From positions 16,433-80,432 of the forward strand of contig JBHJOC010000035.1 in assembly GCA_050330095.1 (NCBI GenBank): DNA of 64,000 nucleotides. The letters are read 5' to 3'. Shown piece after piece: positions 43,451 to 53,207 of the stretch (its first letter is position 1; each line of letters starts with the position of its first letter). The notes beneath the pieces are model-generated. The model was not told the DNA's origin, made no database searches, and saw only the letters and a program-made list of their open reading frames with translations. The translations under genes and the position numbers were made by a program. The stretch is from JBCBWG01 sp036804185 (lineage in GTDB: Bacteria; Pseudomonadota; Alphaproteobacteria; Rhizobiales; Hyphomicrobiaceae).

Positions 43451-44956
43451 TCAGCTGCGGGAGCGCAGCTCGGTCTTCAAGATCTTGCCGTAGTTGTTCT
43501 TGGGGAGATCGTCGACGAACACGTAATCTTTCGGGCGCTTGAAGCGCGCGATATTCTCGAGACACAGCGCGTCAAGCTCGCCGGCTGACACAGGGGTGGC
43601 GGGGCGAGCGACCACGTAGGCTACCGCCTCTTCGCCCCAATCAGGATGCGGTCGCCCGACGACTGCGACCTCCGCGACGGCCGGGTGCAGAAGCAGAACC
43701 TCTTCGATCTCGCGCGGATAGATGTTGGTGCCGCCGGAGATGATCATGTCCTTCGATCGGTCCTTGATCGTCAGGAACCCGTCCTCGTCCTTCGAGCCGA
43801 GATCGCCGGTCCAAAGCCAGCCCGCGCGCATCGCCTTGAAGTTTGCTTCGGGCGCATTCCAGTACCCGGTCATGAGGCAATCGCTGGTCGTGATGATCTC
43901 GCCGACTTCGCCGCACGCGCACGGCGTTCCGTCGTCGCGCACGATGTCGAAGCGAACGCCCGTCCTGGCAACGCCTGCGGAGGCGAGCCTCTGTTCGTAG
44001 CGGGGATGATCGTGGTCAGCATGCATGGCCTTAGACAGCCCCGTGATCGTCATCGGGCTCTCGCCTTGGCCGTAGAGCTGGTAGAGGCGCGGGCCGAACC
44101 GTTCGAGCGCGCGCTTCAGGTCCGCGACGTACATCGGTGCGCCGCCATACGTAATCGTCTTGAGGTTTGCGAGGTCTGCAGACGGCAAGGTGGGATCAGC
44201 AAGCAGCCGCGTGATCATCGTCGGGGCTGCAAACATCGACACATGCGCGTTGGTTGCGATTGCATCGAGGACGGACCGGGGATCGAAGCCCGGCAGGATC
44301 ACGTTGCAGCCGCCGCGCAGCATGTTTGCAAGACCGTACAGGCCCGAGCCATGGCTCAGGGGGGCTGCATGCAAAGCCGTGTCGTCGGGCCCGAGCATGT
44401 CGATGTCGGCATAGTAGGCGTGGCACATGAACAGGATCGACCGGTGCGAGAGCATCGCACCCTTTGGACGCCCCGTCGTTCCGCTGGTATAGAACAGCCA
44501 GGCTTCGTCGGACGGGCGGACATCATGAAGGGGGATCGGGTCGCTCGAGCAGGCGCGCGTATACTCTGGCGCGTCAAGAACCAGGATGCGCGGCCACGCG
44601 ACGTCGCCAGCGTCTGAAAGTGTGCTGGCAAGCTTGGAACTGGTCAACAACAGCGCCGCGCGGCAATCGGCGACAATCCAGGCAAGCTCCTTTGCATGCA
44701 GCTTGGCGTTAACGGGGACGGCCGCGAGGCCCGCATGCCAAGCGGCGAGGAGCACGGGGTAGAACTCAGCGTGGTTCTCGGTGAAAATCGCGATGCGGCC
44801 GCCGGGGGCGATCCCGCAGGTCTCGCGGAAATAGCCGGCGAGCCGCGCGGCCTTCCCGACCATGGCCGCATAGCTCATCCGCCGATCAGGCGCATCGATC
44901 GCAATCCGGTCCGGCTGGTAGCGCGCGACGGCTTCGACGACTGCTGCGAGCGTCAT
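43451..44956 (-). CDS. Acyl-CoA synthetase (AMP-forming)
   Basis: ANL-superfamily ligase of 501 residues that activates a carboxylic acid as acyl-adenylate and then acyl-CoA. The P-loop is LFYTSGTTGRPKGAML (about 163-178), followed by YGQGESPMTITGL, WTGDLGSKDEDGFLTIKDRSKDMIISGG and the catalytic lysine near the end in LPKNNYGKILK. Length and motifs fit short- or medium-chain or aromatic acid ligases; the substrate cannot be assigned. Divergent from the enoyl-CoA hydratase gene, with which it may share a pathway. Confidence 0.92.
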   Translation of the reverse strand: MTLAAVVEAVARYQPDRIAIDAPDRRMSYAAMVGKAARLAGYFRETCGIAPGGRIAIFTENHAEFYPVLLAAWHAGLAAVPVNAKLHAKELAWIVADCRAALLLTSSKLASTLSDAGDVAWPRILVLDAPEYTRACSSDPIPLHDVRPSDEAWLFYTSGTTGRPKGAMLSHRSILFMCHAYYADIDMLGPDDTALHAAPLSHGSGLYGLANMLRGGCNVILPGFDPRSVLDAIATNAHVSMFAAPTMITRLLADPTLPSADLANLKTITYGGAPMYVADLKRALERFGPRLYQLYGQGESPMTITGLSKAMHADHDHPRYEQRLASAGVARTGVRFDIVRDDGTPCACGEVGEIITTSDCLMTGYWNAPEANFKAMRAGWLWTGDLGSKDEDGFLTIKDRSKDMIISGGTNIYPREIEEVLLLHPAVAEVAVVGRPHPDWGEEAVAYVVARPATPVSAGELDALCLENIARFKRPKDYVFVDDLPKNNYGKILKTELRSRS

Positions 44957-45224
44957 GGCATTCTTGGCCCCGAGTTAATGCCTCAACGGTCTTGCGCGCT
45001 GCGCCTTGCGTCACGATCGGCTTCGGCGCAGTTCTTGGTGCTACGCGATCCCGACGCCGACGGCAGGTCGACAAGCTTAAGCTTGCGTGGCGCAATCGAA
45101 TGCGCAAGAGGCGACCACAATGTGCTCGAAGTGCACGGCTGTCGCATGGGCGCGGCGCTTCTGCACGCGCATCGTTGAAGCCTGCATTTTGCAAGACCAT
45201 GGTCCAAGCGAGGAGAGACCACGC

Positions 45225-46031
45225 ATGCCGAACCCCGAAACGCTTTTGCCGGAAACGCTTTTGATCGAGGCGGACGGCCATGTCACGACGATCACGATGA
45301 ACCGCCCAAGCGCCCGCAACGCGATGAATACCCAGATGATGCGGGAATTGCGCGACACATTCTCGGCCTACTACGTCGATCCAGGTGACGTGCGTTGTCT
45401 CATTTTGACCGGGGCGGGCGACGCAGCCTTCTGTGCTGGAGCGGACCTCAAAGAGCGCAACGGCATGATGGACGCCGTCTGGCGCAGCCAGCACGCGATC
45501 ATCGAGCAGACGATCCGAGCGATGATGGAGTGTCCGGTGCCGATCATTGCCGCTGTGAATGGTGCGGCTTTCGCGGGCGGGTGCGAACTCGCGCTGTCGT
45601 GTGATTTCATCTACGCCAGCCGCAATGCGCGGTTTGCCCAGACGGAGGTGGCGCTCGGCATCATTCCCGGGGCCATGGGCACGCAAAATCTGCCGCGTGC
45701 AATCGGCGTGCGCCGTGCAAAAGAGGTCATTCTGTCGGCGACGCCATTCGATGCCGAGGTTGCGGCGCAATGGGGCCTCGTGAACCGATTGTATGACACG
45801 GTCGGCGAGCTGCGCGTCGGTGTGCGCGAAATGGCCGAACGGATTGCAGGGAATGCACCCGTTGCTGTGCGACAGGCGAAGGCCGCGATCAGCAAGGCGA
45901 CCGACCTCGACCGTGCCAACGGCTATTCCTACGAGATCGAGGCTTACAACAGAACCGTGTCGACTGAAGATCGCATCGAGGGGATCCGCGCCTTCAACGA
46001 GAAGCGGAAGCCGGATTTCAGAGGCCGATGA
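45225..46031 (+). CDS. Enoyl-CoA hydratase/isomerase family protein
   Basis: Crotonase-fold enzyme of 268 residues. The oxyanion-hole segments are FCAGADLKER and NGAAFAGGCELAL. The two catalytic glutamates of true hydratases are conserved, in GGCELAL and in FAQTEVALGIIPGAMGTQ, so hydratase activity is likely. AGGAG precedes the ATG; the frame extends upstream but without family similarity. Start region divergent from an acyl-CoA synthetase gene 270 bases away, suggesting a shared fatty- or aromatic-acid degradation role. Confidence 0.93.
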   Translation: MPNPETLLPETLLIEADGHVTTITMNRPSARNAMNTQMMRELRDTFSAYYVDPGDVRCLILTGAGDAAFCAGADLKERNGMMDAVWRSQHAIIEQTIRAMMECPVPIIAAVNGAAFAGGCELALSCDFIYASRNARFAQTEVALGIIPGAMGTQNLPRAIGVRRAKEVILSATPFDAEVAAQWGLVNRLYDTVGELRVGVREMAERIAGNAPVAVRQAKAAISKATDLDRANGYSYEIEAYNRTVSTEDRIEGIRAFNEKRKPDFRGR

Positions 46032-46101
46032 GATAATCGCGTAACCGAGCCGCCGAACATCAACAATCAGATCGCTTCCAAGCGGTTCTTCAGGGGTTCC
46101 C

Positions 46102-46398
46102 CTAGTGGACCCGCTGCGCGTGAGCGGGTCGCGCCTCGATATGCTGCATGGCGCGCACCAGGTGCAGGATGCGTTGCATGACGTCGTTGGCCATGGTTTC
46201 AGGTGTCGCGGAACTGGTCAGTTTCGTATCGCGCATGACGAGACGCGCGATCGTTGCAGCGAGCAACTCGAGCATGGCGGACGTCTCGGCGCACGTGCCG
46301 CCCTCTTTCGCAGGCGGCGTCGCTCTGTCGAGGACCAGGGCAAGAACAGCCTGTGTTCGGTCTTCGCCGAGGATTGCCTCGATGTGCTCGAAATCCAT
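46102..46398 (-). CDS. Hypothetical small helical protein
   Basis: Not recognised. From the ATG at 46398 it has 98 residues with an amphipathic, mainly helical pattern (MDFEHIEAILG, TSAMLELLAATIARLVMRD, MANDVMQRILHLVRAMQHIE) and no signal or membrane segment. An alternative ATG at 46440 would add 14 residues. Its composition and the repeated hydrophobic periodicity look protein-like, and the gene lies between two well-defined genes with no competing frame. Confidence 0.5.
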   Translation of the reverse strand: MDFEHIEAILGEDRTQAVLALVLDRATPPAKEGGTCAETSAMLELLAATIARLVMRDTKLTSSATPETMANDVMQRILHLVRAMQHIEARPAHAQRVH

Positions 46399-46772
46399 AT
46401 TCGTCTCGCCAGCTGAAGGGTCGCAGGAGAAGAAAGCCATCAGTTGATCGCGCGCACCATCCCCGTCGAATGTACAATTATTCTGCGCAGATGGAGAAAA
46501 ACGTATACGTGAATGCCATGTTCTGTGGCCGGATGAAAGCCGGCCGATTGCCGCGATCGGCGATCAATTGGGTCGCGCGTGAGAATTGGCGCAAACCGGG
46601 TTTCAAGAACGCTGCTCAGGCTTTCCAGTTTGAGAAAATACCTATCAAGGTCGGCAATTGCGCAATCCGCCGGATGACGGTCTGGTCGGTGCTTTGATTT
46701 TTTGTGGTGGCTGTGGCCATCGGGAGCCACGTCGTTGCCGCAGCATCCCGATGGGTCCTTTTCAGGTTGCGA
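46399..46772. other. 374-bp region without a convincing gene
   Basis: Less G/C-rich than its surroundings. A 68-codon plus-strand frame at 46491-46697 lacks a ribosome-binding site and family resemblance and was not accepted. Confidence 0.5.
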
Positions 46773-47186
46773 TCAGCGCACGCACTTGTGGAACCGGACG
46801 CGTGGCCCATTGTCCAAGTGGATGTGGCGCATGCGGCAGCTGTAGGTTCCGACGCCGCCGGAGTGGTTAGCCTGCAGGAAGGCGACGACTTTGCCATACT
46901 TTCCGCTTGGCGGGTGGAAGTCGACGGCTCGACACGAGGCGTGGAAGCTCGGTCGGCCAGTGCCGGCGATGCGGGCCCCTGGGCGGTATGTCGAGAGGAT
47001 CTTCACAGGTCCAAAGCGGCGTCTGATCTCGGCTAATCGAGCTCTGAGCACCGGTGGTAGGCAGCTGCTTGCAGCTGCTTCCGCATCGGGGATATTTGCG
47101 ACGCGGCCGGGAAGCGAGATGTTGAGAAACGCAACCAAGGCTATCGTCAGGGCCGCAAGCAGCCCCGCACGTACTGAACTCCACAT
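46773..47186 (-). CDS. DUF882 / peptidase M15_3-like periplasmic protein
   Basis: Exported protein of 137 residues; a hydrophobic N-terminal segment (AGLLAALTIALVAFLNISL) acts as signal or anchor. The catalytic domain is the short M15 type: STYRPGARIAGTGRPSFHASCRAVDF supplies the first zinc histidine and aspartate, and RMRHIHLDNG the second histidine pair. Such proteins cut cell-wall peptides or are their inactive relatives. Several cysteines (SSCLPP, ASCRAVD, YSCRMR, HKCVR) suggest disulfides in the periplasm. The start chosen has AAGGGG upstream; a longer frame exists to 47264. Confidence 0.85.
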   Translation of the reverse strand: MWSSVRAGLLAALTIALVAFLNISLPGRVANIPDAEAAASSCLPPVLRARLAEIRRRFGPVKILSTYRPGARIAGTGRPSFHASCRAVDFHPPSGKYGKVVAFLQANHSGGVGTYSCRMRHIHLDNGPRVRFHKCVR

Positions 47187-47926
47187 GTATTGGGGTCCCT
47201 TGACGTCATTCGCACGCCGAATCTTCGGCGATCGCCACGAGACGGCACTGCGAATGGAGCGCACCAGGCCGTTGAGTTCGGCCCGTCAGAAGTGCGCTCT
47301 TGTTGAGGTGTCGAGATAACGACGCCGCCCCGTAGCTTCGCGCGGAGCGCGAACGGCAATCGTCCCGACGCTCGAGGCTGGTCCGTGAGCGGCGAGCCAT
47401 CTGGGCATCGTCGCCGCTTTCCCTCTAACCCGCACCCAAGCGGCGCGCTGGTACACGAACGTTTCGTTCGAAGGGATGCGGCAAAAGAGCACGAAATTTA
47501 TGCTTATGAGCGTGATAACGGCCCGCGCTCACCTAATACTGGAGCTGACGTCGCCTCGTCGAGGGCCATGGCGGTGACGCGAGCGGCTGATCCTTGGGCG
47601 CCCCCGAGCGCGGCTGCATCTGGAGCACCATCCGATCTGGCGGAATGCCCTATGCGGTTCAGGTGGCGAGAAAAATTTTAGTGTAATCAGAGGAATAGAG
47701 CATTTAAATGGGGTCGTGTGGCGGTGATGGCACCTAAAGTGACGACCCGCGTGCCGCACGCATAGGTCAATCAACGCGCGACGCCACCCGAGCGCAATCG
47801 CATCGGTCAGGTCGCAGCTGAATGGCAGGTAGGACGTATTCGGACATGACGAGCAGCAATTTTATTCGGTAGTTGAGGCACCACAACTAGCCCCACTGTG
47901 GATCATATGCTGAGGACCGTCGGATC
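47187..47926. other. 740-bp gene-free region
   Basis: The longest gap in the window. No frame on either strand shows family similarity or a good start. Parts near 47660-47710 and 47850-47880 are clearly A/T-richer than the surroundings, as in promoter regions. An unrecognised small RNA cannot be excluded. Confidence 0.5.
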
Positions 47927-48853
47927 ATGAAGATTGCGATCATTGGCGTCGGTGCGATGGGCTCGGTTTATGCTGCGCTGCTGGCGGACGCCGGCCACGA
48001 CGTCTGGGCTATCGACACCTGGGCCGACCACGTGGAAGCCATAGCGCAGCACGGGCTGCGCGTCGAAGGGGCGAGCGGCGATCGGACGGTGAGGCTCAAG
48101 GCGACGACGAACGCCGACGATGTGCGTGATGCCGATCTTGTGATTATTGCAACCAAGGATGACGGCTGCGTCGGGGCTGCCGAGGCGGCGCTCCGAATTG
48201 GCAAGGCTGAAGCCCCGATCCTGACGATCCAGAACGGCTTGGGTAGCGCCGACAAGGTCGCAAGCATCGTCGGTTCGACCAGGATCATGATGGGCGTTGT
48301 CGGTGGCTTTGGCGCCTCGATGCGCGGACCCGGCCATGCGCACCACAACGGCATGGAGTTCCTGCGTCTCGGCGAGATGGATGGCGGCATGACGGATCGT
48401 CTCGAGCGCGTCGCCGAGGTCTGGCGCAGTGGCGGCTTCAAGGTCCTGACCTTCGCCGACATCCATAAAATGGTTTGGGAAAAACTCATCTGCAACTGCA
48501 CGTACTCGGGGCCATGCGCGATCACGGGATTGCGCGTTGGCCAAGTGCAGGCCAATCCTCAAGCCTGGTCGATTGCGAGTGCCTGTGCGAATGAGGCGTT
48601 CAATGTCGCGATTGCACGCGGCATAGCTCTCGATTTCGACGACCCCATCCGCTACGTCCGAGACTTCGGCGCCAAGATTCCCAACGCGCGCCCATCGATG
48701 CTTCTCGATCACCTCGCCAAGCGACAAGCTGAGATCGACAACATCAATGGTGCGATCCCGCGGGAGGGCGCCAAGGTTGGCATTGCCACGCCTGTCAACT
48801 CGCTCGTCGTAGCCATATTGCGAGCGCGCGAGGCGAGTTTCACGGCAGAGTGA
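47927..48853 (+). CDS. Ketopantoate reductase family protein (ApbA/PanE)
   Basis: NADPH-dependent 2-oxo acid reductase of 308 residues. The dinucleotide fold begins at once with IIGVGAMGSVYAALLADAGHDV. The catalytic lysine is in MVWEKLICNCTYSG, with the asparagine shortly after, and the C-terminal HLAKRQAEIDNINGAI supplies the conserved glutamate. These features fit 2-dehydropantoate 2-reductase in coenzyme A synthesis, but paralogues act on other oxo acids, so the gene name is withheld. AGGA precedes the ATG. Convergent with the AsmA-like gene. Confidence 0.9.
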   Translation: MKIAIIGVGAMGSVYAALLADAGHDVWAIDTWADHVEAIAQHGLRVEGASGDRTVRLKATTNADDVRDADLVIIATKDDGCVGAAEAALRIGKAEAPILTIQNGLGSADKVASIVGSTRIMMGVVGGFGASMRGPGHAHHNGMEFLRLGEMDGGMTDRLERVAEVWRSGGFKVLTFADIHKMVWEKLICNCTYSGPCAITGLRVGQVQANPQAWSIASACANEAFNVAIARGIALDFDDPIRYVRDFGAKIPNARPSMLLDHLAKRQAEIDNINGAIPREGAKVGIATPVNSLVVAILRAREASFTAE

Positions 48854-48892
48854 CGCAACGATCCGCGGGGCTCGCGCCCCCGACCGGGCGTT

Positions 48893-48911
48893 GGGCGATG
48901 ATCACTCGCCC
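48893..48911. terminator. Hairpin at the 3' junction of panE-like and AsmA-like genes
   Basis: GGGCGA-TGATCAC-TCGCCC followed by CTTTC on the plus strand. It lies between the convergent genes and overlaps the last codons of the AsmA-like gene. A weak terminator for the plus-strand gene. Confidence 0.4.
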
Positions 48912-50896
48912 CTTTCGGTGAGGCGGCCCGGGACGACGATCAGGCGACCGAAGCTCCCAGCAGCCTCGGTCCGGCGCATGCTTGGATCGCCGGCGCTATC
49001 GACAATCGGAGCCGAGGTGACCACGACGCGTCGTGGCGCATTTGCGTCTCGACCCTGCGGTGCCGCGGCAACTGCTTCAAGACCAGTGCCTGCGGCGCGA
49101 TCATCGCTGATTTCCATTTCCACGGCGTGGCTGATCATGTCGACCGTCCCGGTGACGCTGACGCCGCCGTCGGGACGCTTGAACCTTGCGGCTCTGCAAT
49201 AGAGGCGGCCATTGAAAAATGCGAGCTCAGCGTCAAAGCGGTCAAACCGCGTCTCGCCCCCAATGTCCTCGATCGGGCCCGCGCGGTCCATCGCAAGGAG
49301 CTTTTCAATATCGATCCTGGTTCTGACCTGGGCGTTGCTCTCGATCGAGAACATGCCGCTGAGCGTTCGCAAGAATCTGTCCCGGTCGCCCCCAGCCGTG
49401 GACAGGTCGAACTTGATGCTCCCCGTTCCTGAGATCGGAAACGCCTCGGGGCCGAGCCCAAAGGTTGCGGCAAACGCCGTCAGATCGGCGCGATCAATCT
49501 TTCCGCGGACGTTGGTCGCTGCACCCTCGTCGTTGGTCATGGTCGTCACCTGACCATTTCCAATGCCGCCGGCAAACATGAACTCAGCGACGTTGGCCCT
49601 GACTGCACCTGCGATGATCGACAACGATGCAGCCGAGCGCCCAAGCTCGAGCCCACTGAAGGCCATCTGGTCGGCCGAAAGCCTTAGGTCGAGATCGACG
49701 ACACGCGTCACGGGACCCTGAAACGCTGACCAGAGGGTCGTCCACCAGGTCGCCGTCGACGCAATCACGGAGTGTGACGTGGGCTCTGTCTGGGCGACAA
49801 TGAACTTCGACAGATCGAGCATGCCGAAATCCAGCGTTCCTGAGATTATCGGCCGCTCGGCGTCTCGCGACAAGCTCAGTACGCCATGACTGCTATGGCC
49901 GTTCGTCTCGAGTTTCACGTCGCTGATGTCCAGGCGCGGGCCACTCCAGTCGACCGAGCCTGTTAGCGCAAAGGCTCCGATCGCCCGCGCAAAAGTGGCA
50001 TCGACCCCGAAAGCTTCAACGAGCGTTGCTAACCTTGGGACCTTGAGGCTGAGGGTTCCCGCGAAGGAGGCCCCTCGATCGTGCTGGATGGCGCCATTGA
50101 AACGAAGCACCATGTGGCGGCTGTCGAGTGCGAGCTGAATGTTGCCGAGATGTGGCTCAGGCGCGGTTGCGGGCGTCGGGCGCTGGTCGGTGCCAGTTCC
50201 GGCGACACGCGGCATCAAGGCGACGCCGGAAACCTGCGCGCCCCCAGTGGCAGGAGCCGCAGGGGGAGGGACTGAGGCGGCCTTCGGTCCGAGTGAAACC
50301 GATAGCGTGACGGGTTCGTTCATCCAGGTGCCGCGCGCGGTCAGGACCAAATCCCGGGACGCGCGCTTCTTCAGCTCGGCGGCGGCGTTGTGGATGACGA
50401 GTTCTCCGCCGCCTGGCAGCGCAATGTTGAGCGTTCCGGACTGAAGGCGCAGGGCTGCGAACTTATGAGCCATCGCGGCGGCAATGAGCGGTGGTGTCCG
50501 CGCCAGGTCATCTGCGTCGGAAGTCGCTTCGTGGTGTCCGAACAGCGTCATGACACCGTCGACGAGAACCAACTCCCCTCCGCCCTGCTCGAGGACCTTT
50601 TCCCGGTCGATGGGGCGTGCACCCGCCTTATCAGGGACAGACAGGATGAGCCGCCCGCGATCGAGCGAGAGGCCCATGTGCGGCACAACCGTGATGGGTT
50701 GCCAGATGGGCGCGACGTAACGGGTGGCAGCGACCACCGCGATATCCGTCACGCCTTGCTCGGTGTGGGTTGCCCGTTGCACGACCGAGAGCGTCACGCC
50801 GATCGCCAGCCAGCCACATACGAAGAGCGTCAGGAGAGCCCAGCGACGTGCCGAAAAATTCGGTGTCATGCACAGATCCCCAAAGACATTGCTCAC
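48902..50896 (-). CDS. AsmA-like C-terminal domain protein
   Basis: Second AsmA-related protein, 664 residues. One transmembrane segment (WALLTLFVCGWLAIGVTLSVV) is followed by a long periplasmic region rich in beta-strands, with a Pro/Ala linker near residue 220 (PPPAAPATGGAQ) and an AsmA_2-like C-terminal part (GPEAFPISGTGSIKFDLSTAGGDRDRFLRTLSGMFSIES). It lacks the arginine-rich N-terminus of the copy at 31 kb. M10 (50869) is a possible alternative start. A role in outer-membrane lipid homeostasis is inferred from family only. Confidence 0.85.
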   Translation of the reverse strand: MSNVFGDLCMTPNFSARRWALLTLFVCGWLAIGVTLSVVQRATHTEQGVTDIAVVAATRYVAPIWQPITVVPHMGLSLDRGRLILSVPDKAGARPIDREKVLEQGGGELVLVDGVMTLFGHHEATSDADDLARTPPLIAAAMAHKFAALRLQSGTLNIALPGGGELVIHNAAAELKKRASRDLVLTARGTWMNEPVTLSVSLGPKAASVPPPAAPATGGAQVSGVALMPRVAGTGTDQRPTPATAPEPHLGNIQLALDSRHMVLRFNGAIQHDRGASFAGTLSLKVPRLATLVEAFGVDATFARAIGAFALTGSVDWSGPRLDISDVKLETNGHSSHGVLSLSRDAERPIISGTLDFGMLDLSKFIVAQTEPTSHSVIASTATWWTTLWSAFQGPVTRVVDLDLRLSADQMAFSGLELGRSAASLSIIAGAVRANVAEFMFAGGIGNGQVTTMTNDEGAATNVRGKIDRADLTAFAATFGLGPEAFPISGTGSIKFDLSTAGGDRDRFLRTLSGMFSIESNAQVRTRIDIEKLLAMDRAGPIEDIGGETRFDRFDAELAFFNGRLYCRAARFKRPDGGVSVTGTVDMISHAVEMEISDDRAAGTGLEAVAAAPQGRDANAPRRVVVTSAPIVDSAGDPSMRRTEAAGSFGRLIVVPGRLTERGE

Positions 50897-51218
50897 TCAC
50901 AGGCGTTGGCCGAAAGCTCGATTACAGCGCGGCGCGGCGCGCATGACGCCGTGCTGACCGTTCGGCTCCGATGACCATCATGTGATGAAACCGCCGGTGG
51001 CGCATGTCGTACCCCATGATTGCTGGACCGCTGTCGCACCCTGGTCTCGACACCCCAATCGGCCCTGGTATGAACGAGCACATGTGCGCGCTCACGTCCA
51101 GTCGCAAGGCGGCACGTCAGGTGACCCTGAACGCCAAGTTCGGACGCCTGATTCGCTCTCGTGGGGCTCAATGCCGAATGTCGGCACACATGCAACGCAA
51201 ACGAGGATGAGGCTGAAG

Positions 51219-53207
51219 ATGGATCAACCGCTTTGGCGTCCGACTGCGGATCAAATCGCACGAACCCAACTTTCAGCCTTCATGGGTTGGCTCGCGGCGA
51301 CGGGGCGCACGCGCGTTGGGAGCTTCGCCGACCTTCACGCTTGGTCGGTCAGAGAACCTGATGCCTTCTGGGCCGCCGTCTGGGCCCACTGCGAGATTCC
51401 GGGCAATCGGGAGGGGCCGGCCGTCGCCGATGTCTCGGACAACGTTCGCTCTGCTCGCTTTTTCCCCGAGTCCAAGCTCAACTATGCAGAAGCGATCCTC
51501 AGCGGGATGGCACAAGGTGAGGCGATCGTCTTTCGCGGCGAAGACAAGGTCGAACTTCGCTGGACCGCCGACGACGTGCGGACGGCCGTCGCGCGCGTGA
51601 GCGGGTTTCTCGCCGAGTGCGGGCTCGCGCCGGGCGACCGCGTTGCCGCCATGCTGCCCAACCTTCCGCACGCGATTGCAGCACTTCTCGGCACTGCGGC
51701 GCGGGGCCAGATCTGGTCCTCGTGCTCCCCCGACTTCGGGCCACAGGGCGTGGAGGATCGCTTCGGGCAGATCGAGCCGCGTGTTCTCTTCGTCGTCGAC
51801 GGATACTATTACGCTGGCAAGACGATCGATTTGACTGACAAGGTCCACGACATCGTCGCGCGCTTGGCGACCGTCGAGCGCGTCATCGTCGTTCCCTATG
51901 TCGGGACCGGTGAGGCTCTCGCCGCATCGCTCCAGGCGGCCCTCACCGAGGGTGGGCGCGCCACGACAACCGTTGCTACGTGGACCGACGCCATCGACCG
52001 CCGGCCCGAGCGCGAGCCGCACTTCCTGAGGCTCGGCTTTGAAACGCCACTTTATATCCTGTTTTCGTCGGGGACGACGGGTATCCCGAAATGCATCGTG
52101 CATTGCGCTGGCGGCGCATTGCTCAAGCATCTGACCGAGCATCGTTTCCATTCAGATATCCGGCCCGGCGACAGCGTGTTCTATTTCACAACGCTCGGCT
52201 GGATGATGTGGAACTGGCTTGCCTCCGCGCTCGGAAGCGGCGCGCGGCTGATGCTCTACGATGGATCGCCTTTCGCGCCTGGTCCACAAGTCCTCTGGGA
52301 CTACGCCAGCGCCGAGCGCATGACGCATTTCGGCACGTCGGCGAAATATATCGACGCGCTCAACAAGTCGGACATCAAGCCGCGCGAGACCCATGATCTC
52401 GCAGAGCTGCGTTGCCTGCTTTCGACGGGATCACCGCTCGTCCCGGAATCGTTTGATTACGTGTATCGCGATATCAAGCCTGACCTCCACCTCGCCTCCA
52501 TCTCGGGCGGCACCGATATCGTCGGCTGCTTCGTCCTCGGCGATCCGACGTCACCCGTCTGGCGCGGTGAAATCCAGGCTCCCGCGCTCGGCCTCGCGCC
52601 AGATGTGATCGACGACCACGGGCGTTCCCTGGTTGCTGAGAAGGGCGAACTCGTCTGCCGCACGGCCTTCCCGTCGATGCCGGTCAGCTTCTGGAACGAT
52701 CCCGATGGCGCGCGCTATCGAGCTGCTTATTTCGATCGGTTCCCGGGCCTCTGGCATCACGGCGATTTCGCCGAGTGGACGACCCATGGCGGCATCATCA
52801 TCCACGGTCGCTCAGACGCGACATTGAATCCGGGTGGCGTCCGCATTGGCACGGCTGAGATTTACCGCCAAGTCGAGCAACTCCCCGAAATCGTCGAGAG
52901 TATCGTCATCGGCCAGGACTGGGATGGCGACGTCCGGGTGGTTCTTTTCGTTGTCCTGAAGCCTGGCGTCACGCTCGATGACGCGCTCGCCAAGCGGGTC
53001 AGGGACCAGATCCGCGCTGGCGCTTCACCGCGGCACGTGCCGGCCAAAATCGTCGCGGTGTCCGATATCCCTCGCACGAAAAGCGGCAAGATCACCGAAC
53101 TTGCCGTGCGCGACGTCATCCACGGACGCGTCGTCAAGAACAAGGAAGCCCTCGCCAACCCCGAAGCTCTCGAGCTTTATCGGGATTTGGCGGAGCTGGC
53201 GACTTAG
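51219..53207 (+). CDS. Acetoacetyl-CoA synthetase
   Basis: ANL ligase of 662 residues converting acetoacetate, ATP and CoA to acetoacetyl-CoA. The opening PLWRPTADQIARTQLSAFMGW, then ILFSSGTTGIPKCIVHCAGGALLKHLTEH, FYFTTLGWMMWNWL and SISGGTDIVGCFVLG are characteristic of this subfamily rather than acetyl-CoA synthetase. The acetylatable lysine is in IPRTKSGKITELAVRD. The start chosen has GAGG six to ten bases upstream; a long open frame further upstream has no similarity. It would recover acetoacetate from polyhydroxybutyrate breakdown; a phasin lies 2.8 kb downstream. Confidence 0.94.
   Translation: MDQPLWRPTADQIARTQLSAFMGWLAATGRTRVGSFADLHAWSVREPDAFWAAVWAHCEIPGNREGPAVADVSDNVRSARFFPESKLNYAEAILSGMAQGEAIVFRGEDKVELRWTADDVRTAVARVSGFLAECGLAPGDRVAAMLPNLPHAIAALLGTAARGQIWSSCSPDFGPQGVEDRFGQIEPRVLFVVDGYYYAGKTIDLTDKVHDIVARLATVERVIVVPYVGTGEALAASLQAALTEGGRATTTVATWTDAIDRRPEREPHFLRLGFETPLYILFSSGTTGIPKCIVHCAGGALLKHLTEHRFHSDIRPGDSVFYFTTLGWMMWNWLASALGSGARLMLYDGSPFAPGPQVLWDYASAERMTHFGTSAKYIDALNKSDIKPRETHDLAELRCLLSTGSPLVPESFDYVYRDIKPDLHLASISGGTDIVGCFVLGDPTSPVWRGEIQAPALGLAPDVIDDHGRSLVAEKGELVCRTAFPSMPVSFWNDPDGARYRAAYFDRFPGLWHHGDFAEWTTHGGIIIHGRSDATLNPGGVRIGTAEIYRQVEQLPEIVESIVIGQDWDGDVRVVLFVVLKPGVTLDDALAKRVRDQIRAGASPRHVPAKIVAVSDIPRTKSGKITELAVRDVIHGRVVKNKEALANPEALELYRDLAELAT

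Noticed and set aside
42076..43542. A 488-codon plus-strand frame over otnK
   Set aside because: Antisense shadow of otnK running into the acyl-CoA ligase gene; no ribosome-binding site or family resemblance.
46491..46697. A 68-codon plus-strand frame (MEKNVYVNAMFCGRM...)
   Set aside because: Composition looks somewhat protein-like, but there is no ribosome-binding site, no known family and no partner.
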